From positions 1-64,000 of the forward strand of contig NZ_VOBQ01000003.1 in NCBI RefSeq assembly GCF_007833165.1: a stretch of DNA of 64,000 bases. Direction: 5' to 3'. Origin of the DNA: Caenimonas sedimenti. GTDB lineage: Bacteria > Pseudomonadota > Gammaproteobacteria > Burkholderiales > Burkholderiaceae_C. The stretch's first letter is position 1; every line of letters begins with the position of its first letter. Shown here piece by piece: positions 1-10,280 of the stretch. Below the pieces are notes generated by a model. That model had not been told where the DNA came from and did no database searches. It was given only the letters and a program-made list of their open reading frames with translations. A program made the position numbers and the translations under genes.

Positions 1-4
1 CGGT

Positions 5-80
5 GCTGGGGTTCGCCTCCGGGCTCACCGCCAGCCTACGACGTCCGTAGGCTGGGGTGAGCCCGAAGGCGAACCCCAGC
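5..80. repeat. long near-perfect inverted repeat downstream of dnaJ
   Basis: Positions 5-40 pair with 46-80 around a 5-base loop (acgtc). The arms agree along about 35 bases with one substitution and one extra base. It ends 6 bases from the dnaJ stop, so it would form a strong 3' hairpin on the dnaJ transcript. No clear T-run follows on the minus strand. It may be a REP-like element or an RNA-stabilising or terminating hairpin. Confidence 0.75.
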
Positions 81-86
81 GTTCGG

Positions 87-1238
87 CTACGCGCTGAAGA
101 AGCCTTTGAGCTTGTCCGCCCAGCTACCTTCATTCGGCGAGTGCTTCGCCCCGCCCTTCTTCAGCGACTCGTCGAGCTCCTTCAACAGCTTGCGCTGATG
201 CTCGGTGAGCTTGACGGGCGTCTCCACGGCGATGTGGCAATACAGGTCGCCGGGGTAGCTGGAGCGCACGCCCTTGATGCCCTTGCCCCGCAGCCGGAAC
301 TGCTTGCCCGCCTGGGTGCCTTCGGGGATGTCGATGGCTGCCTTGCCCTCCAGCGTGGGCACCTCGATCTCGCCGCCGAGCGCCGCGCGGGCGATGCTGA
401 TCGGCACCACGCAATGCAGGTCATCGCCGTCCCGCTCGAAGATGTCGTGCTTCTTCAGCCGGATCTCGATGAAGAGGTCACCCGGCGGCCCGCCGTTGGT
501 GCCCGGCTCGCCATTGCCGGCGCTGCGGATGCGCATGCCGTCGTCGATGCCGGCCGGGATCTTCACTTCCAGCGTCTTCTGCTTCTTGATCTTGCCCTGG
601 CCATGGCAGGTGGTGCAGGGCTCGGGAATGATCTTGCCGGTGCCACGGCATTGGGGGCAGGTCTGCTGCACGCTGAAGAAGCCCTGGCGCATCTGCACCA
701 CGCCCGCGCCCTGGCAGGTCGCGCAGGTCTTGGCCTGTGTGCCCGGCTTGGCGCCGCTGCCCTTGCAGATCTCGCACTCGTCCCACGAGGGAATGCGGAT
801 CTGCGCGTCCTTGCCCTTGGCCGCCTCTTCGAGGTTGATCTCCATGGCATAGGAGAGATCGCTGCCGCGATAGACCTGCCGCCCACCGCGCGCGCCGGCG
901 GCGCCGCGCTGCTGCCCGAAGATGTCGCCGAAGATGTCGCCGAAAGCTTCAGCAAATCCACCGAAGCCTTCCTGCCCCGGCCCGGGTCCGCGCATGTTCG
1001 GGTCGACGCCTGCGTGGCCGAACTGGTCGTAGGCCGTCCGCTTCTCCGGCTCGGACAGCATCTCGTAGGCTTCCTTCGCCTCCTTGAAGCGCACTTCCGC
1101 ATCCTTGGCGCCGCCTTCCCCCTGGTTGCGGTCAGGGTGGTACTTCATCGCCAGCTTGCGATAAGCCTTCTTGATTTCTTCATCCGAGGCGTTCTTGGGA
1201 ACGCCGAGGACTTCGTAATAGTCGCGTTTGGTGGCCAT
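87..1238 (-). CDS. dnaJ: chaperone DnaJ (Hsp40)
   Basis: Co-chaperone that delivers unfolded clients to DnaK and stimulates its ATPase. The translation (383 aa from the chosen start) has an N-terminal J domain with HPD in KYHPDRN, a Gly/Phe-rich linker, four CxxCxGxG zinc repeats ([32 protein letters not shown]) and the C-terminal substrate-binding domain. Length is normal for a type I DnaJ. I chose the ATG at 1238 because it gives [12 protein letters not shown], the family's usual N-terminus. An in-frame ATG at 1250 would add four residues; neither has a good Shine-Dalgarno. It is the last gene of grpE-dnaK-dnaJ. Confidence 0.97.
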   Translation of the reverse strand: MATKRDYYEVLGVPKNASDEEIKKAYRKLAMKYHPDRNQGEGGAKDAEVRFKEAKEAYEMLSEPEKRTAYDQFGHAGVDPNMRGPGPGQEGFGGFAEAFGDIFGDIFGQQRGAAGARGGRQVYRGSDLSYAMEINLEEAAKGKDAQIRIPSWDECEICKGSGAKPGTQAKTCATCQGAGVVQMRQGFFSVQQTCPQCRGTGKIIPEPCTTCHGQGKIKKQKTLEVKIPAGIDDGMRIRSAGNGEPGTNGGPPGDLFIEIRLKKHDIFERDGDDLHCVVPISIARAALGGEIEVPTLEGKAAIDIPEGTQAGKQFRLRGKGIKGVRSSYPGDLYCHIAVETPVKLTEHQRKLLKELDESLKKGGAKHSPNEGSWADKLKGFFSA

Positions 1239-1263
1239 GTTGTCCGTCATGCACTTGCGAGAA

Positions 1264-1307
1264 CGCCGCGTTGACCTCCGCCGAAGGCGAGAGCGTCGAA
1301 CGCGGCG
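1264..1307. repeat. hairpin between dnaK and dnaJ
   Basis: CGCCGCGTT (1264-1272) pairs exactly with AACGCGGCG (1299-1307). A small inner CGCC-GAA-GGCG stem sits between them. It lies in the 84-96 base gap separating dnaK from dnaJ and has no T-run. It could partially attenuate dnaJ or protect dnaK mRNA; this is inference. Confidence 0.5.
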
Positions 1308-1334
1308 ACTTGATTCGGCGCTATGCGTCCGACA

Positions 1335-3281
<1,947 letters not shown>

Positions 3282-3336
3282 GATGCTTCTCCTGTGCGTA
3301 GGGCCTGGAAGACCCGTTCAAATGTTGTTGATTAAT

Positions 3337-3345
3337 TGTGGATAA
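3337..3345 (-). promoter_or_regulatory. DnaA-box match (TTATCCACA) in the grpE-dnaK gap
   Basis: The minus strand reads TTATCCACA, an exact match to the consensus DnaA box, in the AT-richer stretch upstream of dnaK. One perfect 9-mer in 64 kb is not far from chance expectation, and no cluster of boxes or AT-rich unwinding region accompanies it. A CTTGAAT (3355-3361, minus) nearby is a partial sigma-32 -35 match. Confidence 0.3.
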
Positions 3346-3372
3346 CTGGCCGGGATTCAAGGCGCATGAACT

Positions 3373-3924
3373 TCATTTCGGCGCCGTGACCGTCACCAGC
3401 GCCGGCCGCAGGATGCGGTCCGCGATGGAATAGCCCTTCTGCAGCACCGACACCACCGTGTTCGGCTCCTGGTCGGCGGGCACCACGGAGATCGCCTGGT
3501 GCTGGTGCGGATCGAACTTGGCGCCCGCGCCAGGATTGATCTCGAGAATCTTGTTGCGCTCGAGGGCCGCCTTCAGCTGGCGCAACGTGGCGCTGGCGCC
3601 TTCGTGGATCTGCTCCACCGTGGCGTCCTTGTGGGCGAGCCCGGCCTCCAGGCTGTCGATCACCGGCAACAGGCTTTCGGAAAAGCTCTCCAGCGCGAAC
3701 TTGCGGGCTTTGGCCACTTCCTCTTCGGCCCGACGCCGCGTGTTCTGCATGTCGGCCTGGGCGCGCAGGAACTGGTCGGACAGCTCGGTGTTCTTTGCCT
3801 GCAGGGCGACCAGCGCCGCCTGCAGGTCAGGGATGTTGGGCGCCGCGGGCTCCGCGATGGCCTCCGGAGAGGCCGCATCGGCGGGCGGCAGGGTTTCGTT
3901 GTCGGATGGAGGGAGCTCGGACAT
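3373..3924 (-). CDS. grpE: nucleotide exchange factor GrpE
   Basis: Dimeric exchange factor that releases ADP from DnaK. The 183-aa product has an acidic, Pro/Ala-rich N-terminus, a long helical coiled-coil stretch (about residues 35-100, with [14 protein letters not shown] heptads) and a C-terminal beta domain ending in [16 protein letters not shown], the usual GrpE signature. The open frame extends far upstream, but the ATG at 3924 gives the normal size and lies downstream of the sigma-32 promoter. No hrcA is adjacent. Confidence 0.96.
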   Translation of the reverse strand: MSELPPSDNETLPPADAASPEAIAEPAAPNIPDLQAALVALQAKNTELSDQFLRAQADMQNTRRRAEEEVAKARKFALESFSESLLPVIDSLEAGLAHKDATVEQIHEGASATLRQLKAALERNKILEINPGAGAKFDPHQHQAISVVPADQEPNTVVSVLQKGYSIADRILRPALVTVTAPK

Positions 3925-3962
3925 TATTCGGGTTCGGTCTGGTTCGCGGGAATCGGTGGGCA

Positions 3963-3990
3963 GCTTGGGGCCGCAGAAGACCTTTTCAAG
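3963..3990 (-). promoter_or_regulatory. sigma-32 (heat-shock) promoter of grpE-dnaK-dnaJ
   Basis: On the minus strand, CTTGAAA (3990-3984) is followed after 13 bases by CCCCAAGC (3970-3963). The sigma-32 consensus is CTTGAAA, 11-16 bases, CCCCATNT. The -35 is perfect and the -10 keeps CCCCA. It lies about 40 bases upstream of the grpE ATG. No CIRCE element is visible, so control by RpoH rather than HrcA is inferred. Confidence 0.75.
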
Positions 3991-4010
3991 ACAAGGACAT
4001 GCGTTCAGCC

Positions 4011-4355
4011 TCAAAAAGGCAGGTTGGTCTCGGCGGCCCAGGTCTCCGCCCAGCTGTTGAGCGGCTTCAGCCGCTTCACCAGCTCGCGTCCCGACGCCGA
4101 CAGCCCGTAGCCCGCCGCGCCCAGCTCGACGAGCTGGGCCTCCCGCAACTCCTTCAGCCGGTCGTTGAGCACGGACGGCGACATGCCGCCCGCGGTCTCC
4201 TGCAATGAGCGGAAAGTCTGGTCGCGGCCATCGCGCAGCTCCCACAGCAACCGCAGCGTGCCGCGCCGTCCCAGCAGGTCCAGCAAGGCCATGACGGGGC
4301 GTCCGGTGCCGGACCCGCGGACCGGCCGGCCGGGCAGGGGGGTGCGCGAGACCAT
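4011..4355 (-). CDS. HxlR-like winged-helix transcriptional regulator
   Basis: Small (114 aa) DNA-binding protein of the HxlR/winged-helix type. It has a helix-turn-helix at about residues 40-75 (TFRSLQE, then [19 protein letters not shown]) and a wing ([11 protein letters not shown]). No effector domain follows. It is clearly paralogous to the regulator at 6583-6894 (shared LNxRxKELREA and ASGxxLxKRL). It is divergent from the CMD-like gene at 4459 and faces a near-perfect inverted repeat, so it probably controls that gene and itself. An alternative start is the internal ATG at MALLDLLG. Confidence 0.8.
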   Translation of the reverse strand: MVSRTPLPGRPVRGSGTGRPVMALLDLLGRRGTLRLLWELRDGRDQTFRSLQETAGGMSPSVLNDRLKELREAQLVELGAAGYGLSASGRELVKRLKPLNSWAETWAAETNLPF

Positions 4356-4397
4356 GGGGCGCGATTGTAGGTGCCCTCCTGTCGCCGGCGTGACGGA

Positions 4398-4447
4398 CGC
4401 TTCGGATTCCGTAGCGCATCATGCTGCTTGCTACGGAAACCGAAGCG
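4398..4447. promoter_or_regulatory. 18-bp inverted repeat, candidate HxlR operator
   Basis: CGCTTCGGATTCCGTAGC (4398-4415) and GCTACGGAAACCGAAGCG (4430-4447) are reverse complements with a single mismatch, separated by 14 bases. The repeat fills the 103-base divergent gap between the HxlR-type gene (start 4355) and the CMD-like gene (start 4459). Its right arm ends just before that gene's AAGGAG. This arrangement is typical of an autoregulated divergent operator. Confidence 0.65.
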
Positions 4448-4458
4448 CAAGGAGCCTC

Positions 4459-5025
4459 ATGACTGATTCGACGCCCCGCATTCCCCCGCTGGAGCCGCCC
4501 TTCGCGGGCGACCTGCAGGCCCTGTTGACGAAGATGACGCCGCCGGCGGCGCCGAACATCCTCGCGTTGTTCCGCGTGCTCGCCCGGCATCCGGCGCTGG
4601 CCGAACGGATGACGGCCGTCGGCGGTCTGCTGCTCGGCCGCCAGGCACAACTCAGCCTGCGCGACCGAGAGGTCGTCATCGACCGCGTCTGCGCGCGTTG
4701 CGGCGCGGAATACGAGTGGGGCGTTCACGTTGCCGCGTTCGCCGCGGCCGCCGGCTTCAGCGCCGGGCAGACCCGCGCGATCGCGGATCCTGCGGTGGAC
4801 GACGCAGCCCTGACCGAACGTGACCGCCTGCTGGTACAACTGGCCGACGAGCTGCACGACACGAGCACCGTCAGCGATGGCTTGTGGCGCCAGCTCGGCG
4901 CCACCTGGTCGGAGGCGCAGTGCATCGAGCTGCTGGTGCTCGCGGGGTGGTACCACGCGATCAGCTACGTCTGCAACGCCGCGCAGGTGCCGCTGGAGCC
5001 TTGGGCCGCGCGCTTCGCGGCGTGA
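4459..5025 (+). CDS. carboxymuconolactone decarboxylase (AhpD-like) family protein
   Basis: 188-aa all-alpha protein of the CMD/AhpD superfamily. Members are gamma-carboxymuconolactone decarboxylases or AhpD-like thiol peroxidases. The core [26 protein letters not shown] resembles the family's ExxILRxxxxxxxxYEWxxH region and keeps the CxxC-like pair (C-A-R-C) and the His. AAGGAG lies 4 bases before the ATG. It is single, divergent from the HxlR-type regulator, and ends 7 bases from the convergent FKBP gene. The substrate is unknown; the redox CxxC favours a peroxidase or detoxification role. Confidence 0.82.
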   Translation: MTDSTPRIPPLEPPFAGDLQALLTKMTPPAAPNILALFRVLARHPALAERMTAVGGLLLGRQAQLSLRDREVVIDRVCARCGAEYEWGVHVAAFAAAAGFSAGQTRAIADPAVDDAALTERDRLLVQLADELHDTSTVSDGLWRQLGATWSEAQCIELLVLAGWYHAISYVCNAAQVPLEPWAARFAA

Positions 5026-5032
5026 GGGATGC

Positions 5033-5383
5033 TCAGCTCGTCGCGAGCAGCTCGACGTCGAACTTCAGCGTCGCGTTCGGCGGGATCACCCCGCCCGCGC
5101 CGCGCGCGCCATACCCGAGCTCCGCGGGGATGACGAGCGTGCGCTTGCCACCGACTCTCATGCCGGCAACGCCTTCGTCCCAGCCGCGAATGACCATGCC
5201 GGCGCCGAGCGAGAACTCGAACGGATCGTTGCGGTCGCGGCTGGAATCGAACTTGGCACCTTGCGTGCCGCCGTTGAACAGCCAGCCGGTGTAGTGCACG
5301 CGCACGTCCTGCCCGTTGGTCGCTTCGGGGCCGCTGCCGACGACTTCGTCTTCGTATTGCAGGCCGCTGGGGGTGGTGATCAT
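5033..5383 (-). CDS. FKBP-type peptidyl-prolyl cis-trans isomerase
   Basis: 116-aa single-domain FKBP that isomerises Xaa-Pro bonds. It shows the family order [57 protein letters not shown] and FDVELL. No signal peptide is present, so it is cytoplasmic. AAGGAA precedes the ATG. It lies 18 bases downstream of the FAH-family gene on the same strand and is probably cotranscribed with it. Confidence 0.93.
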   Translation of the reverse strand: MITTPSGLQYEDEVVGSGPEATNGQDVRVHYTGWLFNGGTQGAKFDSSRDRNDPFEFSLGAGMVIRGWDEGVAGMRVGGKRTLVIPAELGYGARGAGGVIPPNATLKFDVELLATS

Positions 5384-5401
5384 GATTTGTTCCTTGGGCA
5401 G

Positions 5402-6568
5402 TCAGAGCAGGCCGCGGCGGGCCAGGTCGCGCATCAGCGCGGCGGTGCCGTAGCGCCACGGGGGCACGCGATCGGAGGTGTTCACGCGGTTGGCGAGTGT
5501 ACCGAGGCGCGGCGTCGAAATGGCCACCAGGTCGCCGGGCACGTGCGTGAAACCCTGGCCGGGGCCATGCCGGTCCTTGGTGGGCGCGAACATCGTCCCC
5601 AGGAAGAGCATGAAGCCATCCGGATACTGGTGGTTGGCGCCGATGGCCTGGGCGACGAGGTCCAGCGGATCGCGGCTGATCTTCGAGAGGCTGCTGGCGC
5701 CGTCCATCTCGAAACCTTCGGGCCCGCGTACCTTCATCCCGAGGTCGATGCGGCGCACGTCATCGATGCCGAAGCCGGCGTCGAACAGGCGGATGAAAGG
5801 ACCGATCGCGCAGCTGGCGTTGTTGTCCTTGGCCTTGCCGAGAAGCAGCGCGCTGCGGCCTTCGAAGTCGCGCAGGTTGACGTCGTTGCCCAGGCTGGCA
5901 CCGCACACTTCGCCCCGGCTGTTGACCGCCAGCACGACCTCGGGTTCCGGGTTGTTCCATTCGCTGCCGGGATGGATGCCGACCTCGGCGCCGGTGCCGA
6001 CCGCGCTCATCGGCTGCGACTTGGTGAAGATCTCGGCGTCCGGGCCGATCCCCACTTCCAGGTACTGCGACCAGAGGCCTTGCTGCAGGAGCACTTCCTT
6101 CAGGCGGGCGGCTTCGGGGGAGCCCGGGCGCACGGCCGCCAGGTTGTCACCGATGACGGCGACCACGGCCGCCCGCACCGACTCGGCCTTGGCCGGGTCG
6201 CCGCGCGCCTGCTCCTCGATCACGCGCTCGAGCATCGACGCGACGAATGTGACGCCGGCCGCCTTCAACGCCTGCAGGTCACACGGCGCCAGCAACCACG
6301 GCAAGGCGGGGTCGCGCGCGTCGAAAGCGCTGTTGGCGAGCACCCGGTGCAAGTCAGCGACGCGCGGACCGGCATGCGCCCGCACGGCGGCGGCCGGATC
6401 CGGCAGCTCCAGCAATTCGCTGCTGGTCGGGGCGAGGCCGGAAAGATCGATCAGCGCGTCGCCGTCGGCACGCACGAGGACCGGGCCCTGGCCTTCGACC
6501 CAGGCGCGCCCGACGAGCGTGGCCTGGTCGGCGTCGGACGGAAGGGCTGACTTCAGGAATGATTGCAT
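5402..6568 (-). CDS. fumarylacetoacetate hydrolase (FAH) family protein
   Basis: 388-aa protein whose C-terminal half is an FAH fold: metal-binding NNPEPEVVLAVN, then GNDVNLRDFEG and an extended core with KDNNASCAIGPFIRLFD. The family includes C-C hydrolases and sugar-acid dehydratases. This long form with EPEVVL resembles the group that acts on 2-keto-3-deoxy sugar acids, so an aldonate or aldarate step is possible. I started at the ATG at 6568; the open frame extends further but overlaps the upstream regulator. It follows the HxlR-type gene by 14 bases, suggesting local control. Confidence 0.78.
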   Translation of the reverse strand: MQSFLKSALPSDADQATLVGRAWVEGQGPVLVRADGDALIDLSGLAPTSSELLELPDPAAAVRAHAGPRVADLHRVLANSAFDARDPALPWLLAPCDLQALKAAGVTFVASMLERVIEEQARGDPAKAESVRAAVVAVIGDNLAAVRPGSPEAARLKEVLLQQGLWSQYLEVGIGPDAEIFTKSQPMSAVGTGAEVGIHPGSEWNNPEPEVVLAVNSRGEVCGASLGNDVNLRDFEGRSALLLGKAKDNNASCAIGPFIRLFDAGFGIDDVRRIDLGMKVRGPEGFEMDGASSLSKISRDPLDLVAQAIGANHQYPDGFMLFLGTMFAPTKDRHGPGQGFTHVPGDLVAISTPRLGTLANRVNTSDRVPPWRYGTAALMRDLARRGLL

Positions 6569-6582
6569 CGCACCACCATGGA

Positions 6583-6894
6583 TCAGTTTTTCTTCTTGGC
6601 CTGGCTGGCCACCCAGCGAGCCGCGAAAGCCTGGATTTCGCTCAGGCGCTTGAGGAGGTCCATGCCTGACGCCGTCACGCTGTAGCCATCGCCGTTGTGC
6701 TGCAGGAAGCCGGCCTCCCGCAGTTCCTTGATGCGCGTGTTCAGGGTGTTGGGCGTGATGCCGCCGACGCTGTCCTGCAGCAGCCGGAACGTCTGCGGGT
6801 GGCCATCGCGCAGCGCCCACAGCACCCGGATGGCATAGCGCGCCTCCAGCAGGCCGAGCAGCTGGTTGGTGGCGGCATTCTCCTTGGAACTCAT
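6583..6894 (-). CDS. HxlR-like winged-helix transcriptional regulator (second paralogue)
   Basis: 103-aa DNA-binding protein with the same build as the regulator at 4011-4355: LLGLLEARYAIRVLWALRDG, QTFRLLQDSVGGITPNTLN, TRIKELREAGFL, a GDGYSVTASG wing and a C-terminal helix. AGGAGAG lies just upstream of its ATG. It is the first gene of an apparent operon with the FAH-family gene and FKBP. A promoter with an internal inverted repeat lies 47-75 bases upstream, consistent with autoregulation. Confidence 0.8.
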   Translation of the reverse strand: MSSKENAATNQLLGLLEARYAIRVLWALRDGHPQTFRLLQDSVGGITPNTLNTRIKELREAGFLQHNGDGYSVTASGMDLLKRLSEIQAFAARWVASQAKKKN

Positions 6895-6940
6895 TGCTCT
6901 CCTGGCCCGGGCCCAATGAAAAACAGACCCGGGGGAGCGG

Positions 6941-6969
6941 AGTGTACGCAGTTCCTGCTACACAAACAA
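6941..6969 (-). promoter_or_regulatory. promoter with embedded inverted repeat, upstream of the HxlR-FAH operon
   Basis: On the minus strand TTGTTT (6969-6964) and TACACT (6946-6941) are separated by 17 bases, a good sigma-70 arrangement. The inverted repeat GTGTAcGCAG-ttc-CTGCTACAC (6942-6963, one bulged base) fills the spacer and the -10. A bound regulator would block polymerase. The likely ligand is the HxlR-type protein encoded just downstream. Confidence 0.6.
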
Positions 6970-7026
6970 TAGCGCCGCGGCGGCGCGGATGCGCGCGTGA
7001 CGCGCGCGCAACGGACGGGGCAACCC

Positions 7027-7479
7027 TTACTTCAGATAGACCTTGCGCAGCAGGCGCAAAAGCGTACGCTGTTCCGCCGGGGTCAGGCGGCCGGCCACTT
7101 CGGCTTCGAGTTGCGCGGCCGTGCGCTCGGCATCGCGGATCAGTTTCTGCCCGGCCGACGTGAGGTGCAGGCCCATCGCGCGGCCATCGTGCGGGTGCGG
7201 CTGGCGCTCGATGAGCTCGCGCTTCTCGAACTGGTTGACCATGCCCACGAGGTTCGGCGGCAGGATGCCGAGCGCCGCGCACAACTGGCGGGAGGTGATG
7301 CCGGGGTTGTGCGCGACCAGCGAGAGCACCGAGAAGTCGACCGGCTTCAGCCCATAGGGCGCCATGCGCTCCAGGAACACTTCGATCACCGCCAGGGAGG
7401 CCCGGCGCGCGTTGTACCCGAGCAGGCTTTCGAGGAAGCCGGTGTCGACCTGCTCGACGGTGGGTACGGGTTTCGCCAT
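7027..7479 (-). CDS. MarR-family transcriptional regulator (probable hydroxycinnamate repressor)
   Basis: 150-aa winged-helix dimer of the MarR family: helical N-terminus, HTH in GITSRQLCAALGILPPNLVGMVNQFEKRELIERQ, a wing with HPHDGRAMGLHLTSAG and C-terminal dimer helices. The ATG at 7479 (MAKPVPT) is 10 bases from the esterase stop, making this the last gene of the ferulate operon. MarR proteins of this context (FerR, CouR, PhdR) repress hydroxycinnamate genes and are released by the hydroxycinnamoyl-CoA. The candidate operator is the AT-rich repeat near 14704. Confidence 0.88.
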   Translation of the reverse strand: MAKPVPTVEQVDTGFLESLLGYNARRASLAVIEVFLERMAPYGLKPVDFSVLSLVAHNPGITSRQLCAALGILPPNLVGMVNQFEKRELIERQPHPHDGRAMGLHLTSAGQKLIRDAERTAAQLEAEVAGRLTPAEQRTLLRLLRKVYLK

Positions 7480-7489
7480 GCGTCGACGG

Positions 7490-9247
7490 TCAGCGGGCCG
7501 GCGCCACGCACGCGAAGCTGGCGGCGAGCTCCTTGTCGCCGCTCTGGTAGCGAGGCACGGCCGGGTAGGGGCACAGCAGGCGGGTGCGGGACGGGCTCCA
7601 GTCACCCGGTACTTCCGGATTGGGCACAGCGCTGCCCGCGCCACGCGCGCGTGCCACCATCGCCTGCGGCTGTTCGCCGCGCTCGACCCAGGCGACGAGC
7701 GCATCGAGCATGTCGACCTGGTCGGTGGCGGGGCCGCCGCGGCTGTGGTTCATGCCTGGGATCAGGTAGAGCCGAGCATGCTGGTCCGCCTTGGCGCCGT
7801 GCGTCGCGCGAAAGGCATCGTGCCAGGCGATGGTGTCGAGCGCGGAGAACACCGGGTCGGCGGTGCCATGGAAGACGATCAGCTTGCCGCCGTACGTGAC
7901 GAAGTCGCGGAACGTCGGGTCAGGCGGTGTCATGAAGGCCATCGCCGAAGGGTTGAAGCGGCCGTCCGAAGCGACCAGCTTGCCGAGGTCACGCTCGACA
8001 TTGAATCCCAACGCATAGTCGATCAGCGTATTGCCTTGCCCGGTCACTACGTCGGGCGACGAGGGCGGCGTCGTCATCACGAAGGCGAGCGCGACGGCGT
8101 CGCGCGGCCCCACACTGTTCACGAACTTCCACGCGGCCCAGTCGCGGCCGGCCAGGCCGGGGTCCGCCGGCAGGCCGGCATAGATCGCGACACCGTTGGA
8201 CCGTTTCGGGCCGGCCAGCACGTCGGCCAGCGTCGTCTTCTGGGCTGCGCTGAGGCAGCTGCCGGGAGCCGGCGCGGCACCGCAGGTCGGAACGTCGCGA
8301 TCCATGCGGAAAGCGGCCTGGCAAGCTTGCAGATCTCCGACGATGCCATCGGCCAGGCCGTCGAGCGCGTCGCAGCGCGCCAGCACGCTGCGCGCCACGA
8401 GCCCCATGTCGGCCGGGGTGAACGCCGTGCTCAGGTCAGGCCGGCCGGTGGCGGGGTTGGTGCGCGCGACCTTGGCGAACTGCTGCGCACCCCACACCTG
8501 TGCCACGGCGGCGAGCGGCAGCCGGTACCCCGGTGTGCTGGCCAGGATGCCGTGGTATTCGTTCGGCAGGCGCGAGGCCGTGACGAAGCCGTGGCGGCCG
8601 CCATTCGAGGTGCCGACCAGGTACGAGGTGTCCGCGTTGCGGCCGTAGTAGCTGCGGATCAGGCCCTTGGCCACGATCGTCACCTCGGCCACCGCGTTGT
8701 ACCCATAGTCACGGCGCGCCTGCGGGTCCAACCCGAAGGTGGCACCGCCGATGGGCGTGCTGCGATCGAAGGCATGGCCGGCGTCGGAGCTGACGACCGC
8801 GAAACCCTTCAGCAGGCCGTTGCTGGCCGGGCCGCCGCCGAGGATGTCGCCATAGGCCGGGGTGATGAAGCCGTCGAGTCCGCCATTGGCCTGGTAGAAG
8901 AAGCGGCCGTTCCAGGCCGTCGGCAGCCGCATTTCGAACCCGATGGCATACGGCTTGTCGTCCACGCCCTTCCGTTCCCGGATGAGGCCCTTGACCACGC
9001 AATGCTCGGGCATGGGCTGCGCGATGCCGGGCAGCGTGAGCGCGCCTGCGGCAATGCGCTCGGCCGACGTGACCCGTGTGTGGTCCGCCTTGAAGCTGGC
9101 GGCGACAGCTTCGCAAGCAAGCGCGGGCGAGCCGGGTCGCGCGCGGCGCGCTTGCGATCCATCCGTGGAGGTTGCACACCCGGCCAACAGCATGGCCGCC
9201 CCCGCTGCCGCACCGAGCGGAAGCGCCGACAGGATCTTTCTTTGCAT
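7490..9247 (-). CDS. tannase/feruloyl esterase family lipoprotein
   Basis: 585-aa esterase predicted to cleave phenolic esters such as feruloyl or galloyl esters outside the cytoplasm. The N-terminus MQRKILSALPLGAAAGAAMLLAGC is a lipoprotein signal ending in a lipobox Cys. The nucleophile motif is GTSNGGRHG (GxSxGG). The acid and base lie in FHGTADPVFSALDT and PGMNHSRGGP. Size and motifs match the tannase family. It sits between the Bug receptors and marR in the ferulate operon, so release of free hydroxycinnamate is the likely job. Confidence 0.9.
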   Translation of the reverse strand: MQRKILSALPLGAAAGAAMLLAGCATSTDGSQARRARPGSPALACEAVAASFKADHTRVTSAERIAAGALTLPGIAQPMPEHCVVKGLIRERKGVDDKPYAIGFEMRLPTAWNGRFFYQANGGLDGFITPAYGDILGGGPASNGLLKGFAVVSSDAGHAFDRSTPIGGATFGLDPQARRDYGYNAVAEVTIVAKGLIRSYYGRNADTSYLVGTSNGGRHGFVTASRLPNEYHGILASTPGYRLPLAAVAQVWGAQQFAKVARTNPATGRPDLSTAFTPADMGLVARSVLARCDALDGLADGIVGDLQACQAAFRMDRDVPTCGAAPAPGSCLSAAQKTTLADVLAGPKRSNGVAIYAGLPADPGLAGRDWAAWKFVNSVGPRDAVALAFVMTTPPSSPDVVTGQGNTLIDYALGFNVERDLGKLVASDGRFNPSAMAFMTPPDPTFRDFVTYGGKLIVFHGTADPVFSALDTIAWHDAFRATHGAKADQHARLYLIPGMNHSRGGPATDQVDMLDALVAWVERGEQPQAMVARARGAGSAVPNPEVPGDWSPSRTRLLCPYPAVPRYQSGDKELAASFACVAPAR

Positions 9248-9257
9248 GGTCAGCCGT

Positions 9258-10247
9258 TCAGGATTCCGCCGTGAACCCGATCTTCTTGACGAGCGGGCCC
9301 CAGCGCACGTTCTCTTCCTTCTGGCTCCTGTCCATCTCGGCCGCGGTCGAGCCTTGCGCGACCAGGCCCATCAAGGCCAGCGAGTCGATCACGGTCTTGT
9401 CCTTCAGCGCCGCATTGATGGCCGCGTTGGCGTTCGCGATGACGTTGGCCGGGGTCCTGGCGGGCGCGTAGAAGCCGAACCATTCCTCGGTCGTCAAATC
9501 GGCGAAGCCTTGTTCGGCGAAGGTGGCGACCTCTGGCGTGAAAGGCGTGCGCTGCGCGCCGGAGGTGGCGAGGATGCGCACTTTGCCGGCCTTGTGGTTC
9601 GCCAGCGCGTCGCCCGTGGGCGTCGACGTGGACGCGAGGGTGCCCCCGATCATGTCGGCCACCGCGGGCAATGAACCGCGATAAGGGACGTGTTTCAGGT
9701 CGACCCCGTTGTTGATGCCCAGCAGCGCCGCGAGGAAGTGCGGCGTGGAGCCGGCCGCCGGCGAGCCGTAGTTGGCCTGCCCGGGGTTGGCCTTGGCCCA
9801 TGCGAGATAGTCCTTCACGGTCCGGACGCTGGCTGGCACCAGCGGCCCGACCGTGAGCGCATGGGTCATCACCGCCGCGATCGAAACCGGCACGAGGTCC
9901 TTGAACGGGTCGTAGCTCAGGTTCTTGTAGATGTGCGGATAGATGGCCGTGCAGGAGTACGGTGTGAGCAGCAACGTTGACCCGTCCGCCGGCGCCGCCT
10001 TGACGACCTCGCAGGCGATGCGTCCGCCGGCGCCGGGCTTGTTTTCCACCACCGCCGCGTTCTTCGCGTAGGCCGTGCCGCCGATCTTGTCGCCGACCCG
10101 CCGGCTCGTGGCATCCGCGGTGCCCCCCGCGGGGAAGCCGTTGATGATCTTCACGGCGTCCAGCGCCTGCGCGAAGGTGGTGTGCGGGAAGGCGCCGAGC
10201 GCCGCGAAGGATGCGGCGGACTGGACGAACTGGCGGCGGGTGGTCAT
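9258..10247 (-). CDS. Bug/TctC-type periplasmic tripartite tricarboxylate receptor
   Basis: 329-aa periplasmic binding protein with an RR-containing signal peptide (MTTRRQFVQSAASFAALGAF) and Bug core motifs: IINGFPAGGTADATSRR, VVENKPGAGGRI, LKHVPYRGS. These receptors usually bind small carboxylates or aromatics. No TctA or TctB gene is nearby, so its membrane partner must be elsewhere or it acts as a sensor. It follows a paralogue by 33 bases in the ferulate operon. Confidence 0.92.
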   Translation of the reverse strand: MTTRRQFVQSAASFAALGAFPHTTFAQALDAVKIINGFPAGGTADATSRRVGDKIGGTAYAKNAAVVENKPGAGGRIACEVVKAAPADGSTLLLTPYSCTAIYPHIYKNLSYDPFKDLVPVSIAAVMTHALTVGPLVPASVRTVKDYLAWAKANPGQANYGSPAAGSTPHFLAALLGINNGVDLKHVPYRGSLPAVADMIGGTLASTSTPTGDALANHKAGKVRILATSGAQRTPFTPEVATFAEQGFADLTTEEWFGFYAPARTPANVIANANAAINAALKDKTVIDSLALMGLVAQGSTAAEMDRSQKEENVRWGPLVKKIGFTAES

Positions 10248-10280
10248 GGGCGGAAGATCCTTGTAGTGGGGCGGGAACGA

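Noticed and set aside
57..1274. 405-aa open frame opposite dnaJ on the plus strand
   Set aside because: It mirrors the high-GC dnaJ coding region, has no recognisable domain and no ribosome site. The same holds for the long frames opposite dnaK, prkA, spoVR, the TRAP genes and the glp genes.
3337..3345. replication origin suggested by the DnaA box
   Set aside because: Only one box, with no dnaA, dnaN, gyrB or AT-rich unwinding region around it.
3282..4010. CIRCE element (HrcA operator) near grpE or dnaK
   Set aside because: No TTAGCACTC-N9-GAGTGCTAA-like repeat found; a sigma-32 promoter explains control better.
3925..4956. N-terminal extension of grpE to 527 aa
   Set aside because: The extension runs through the sigma-32 promoter, the HxlR-type gene and the CMD-like gene on the other strand. 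GrpE is complete from 3924.
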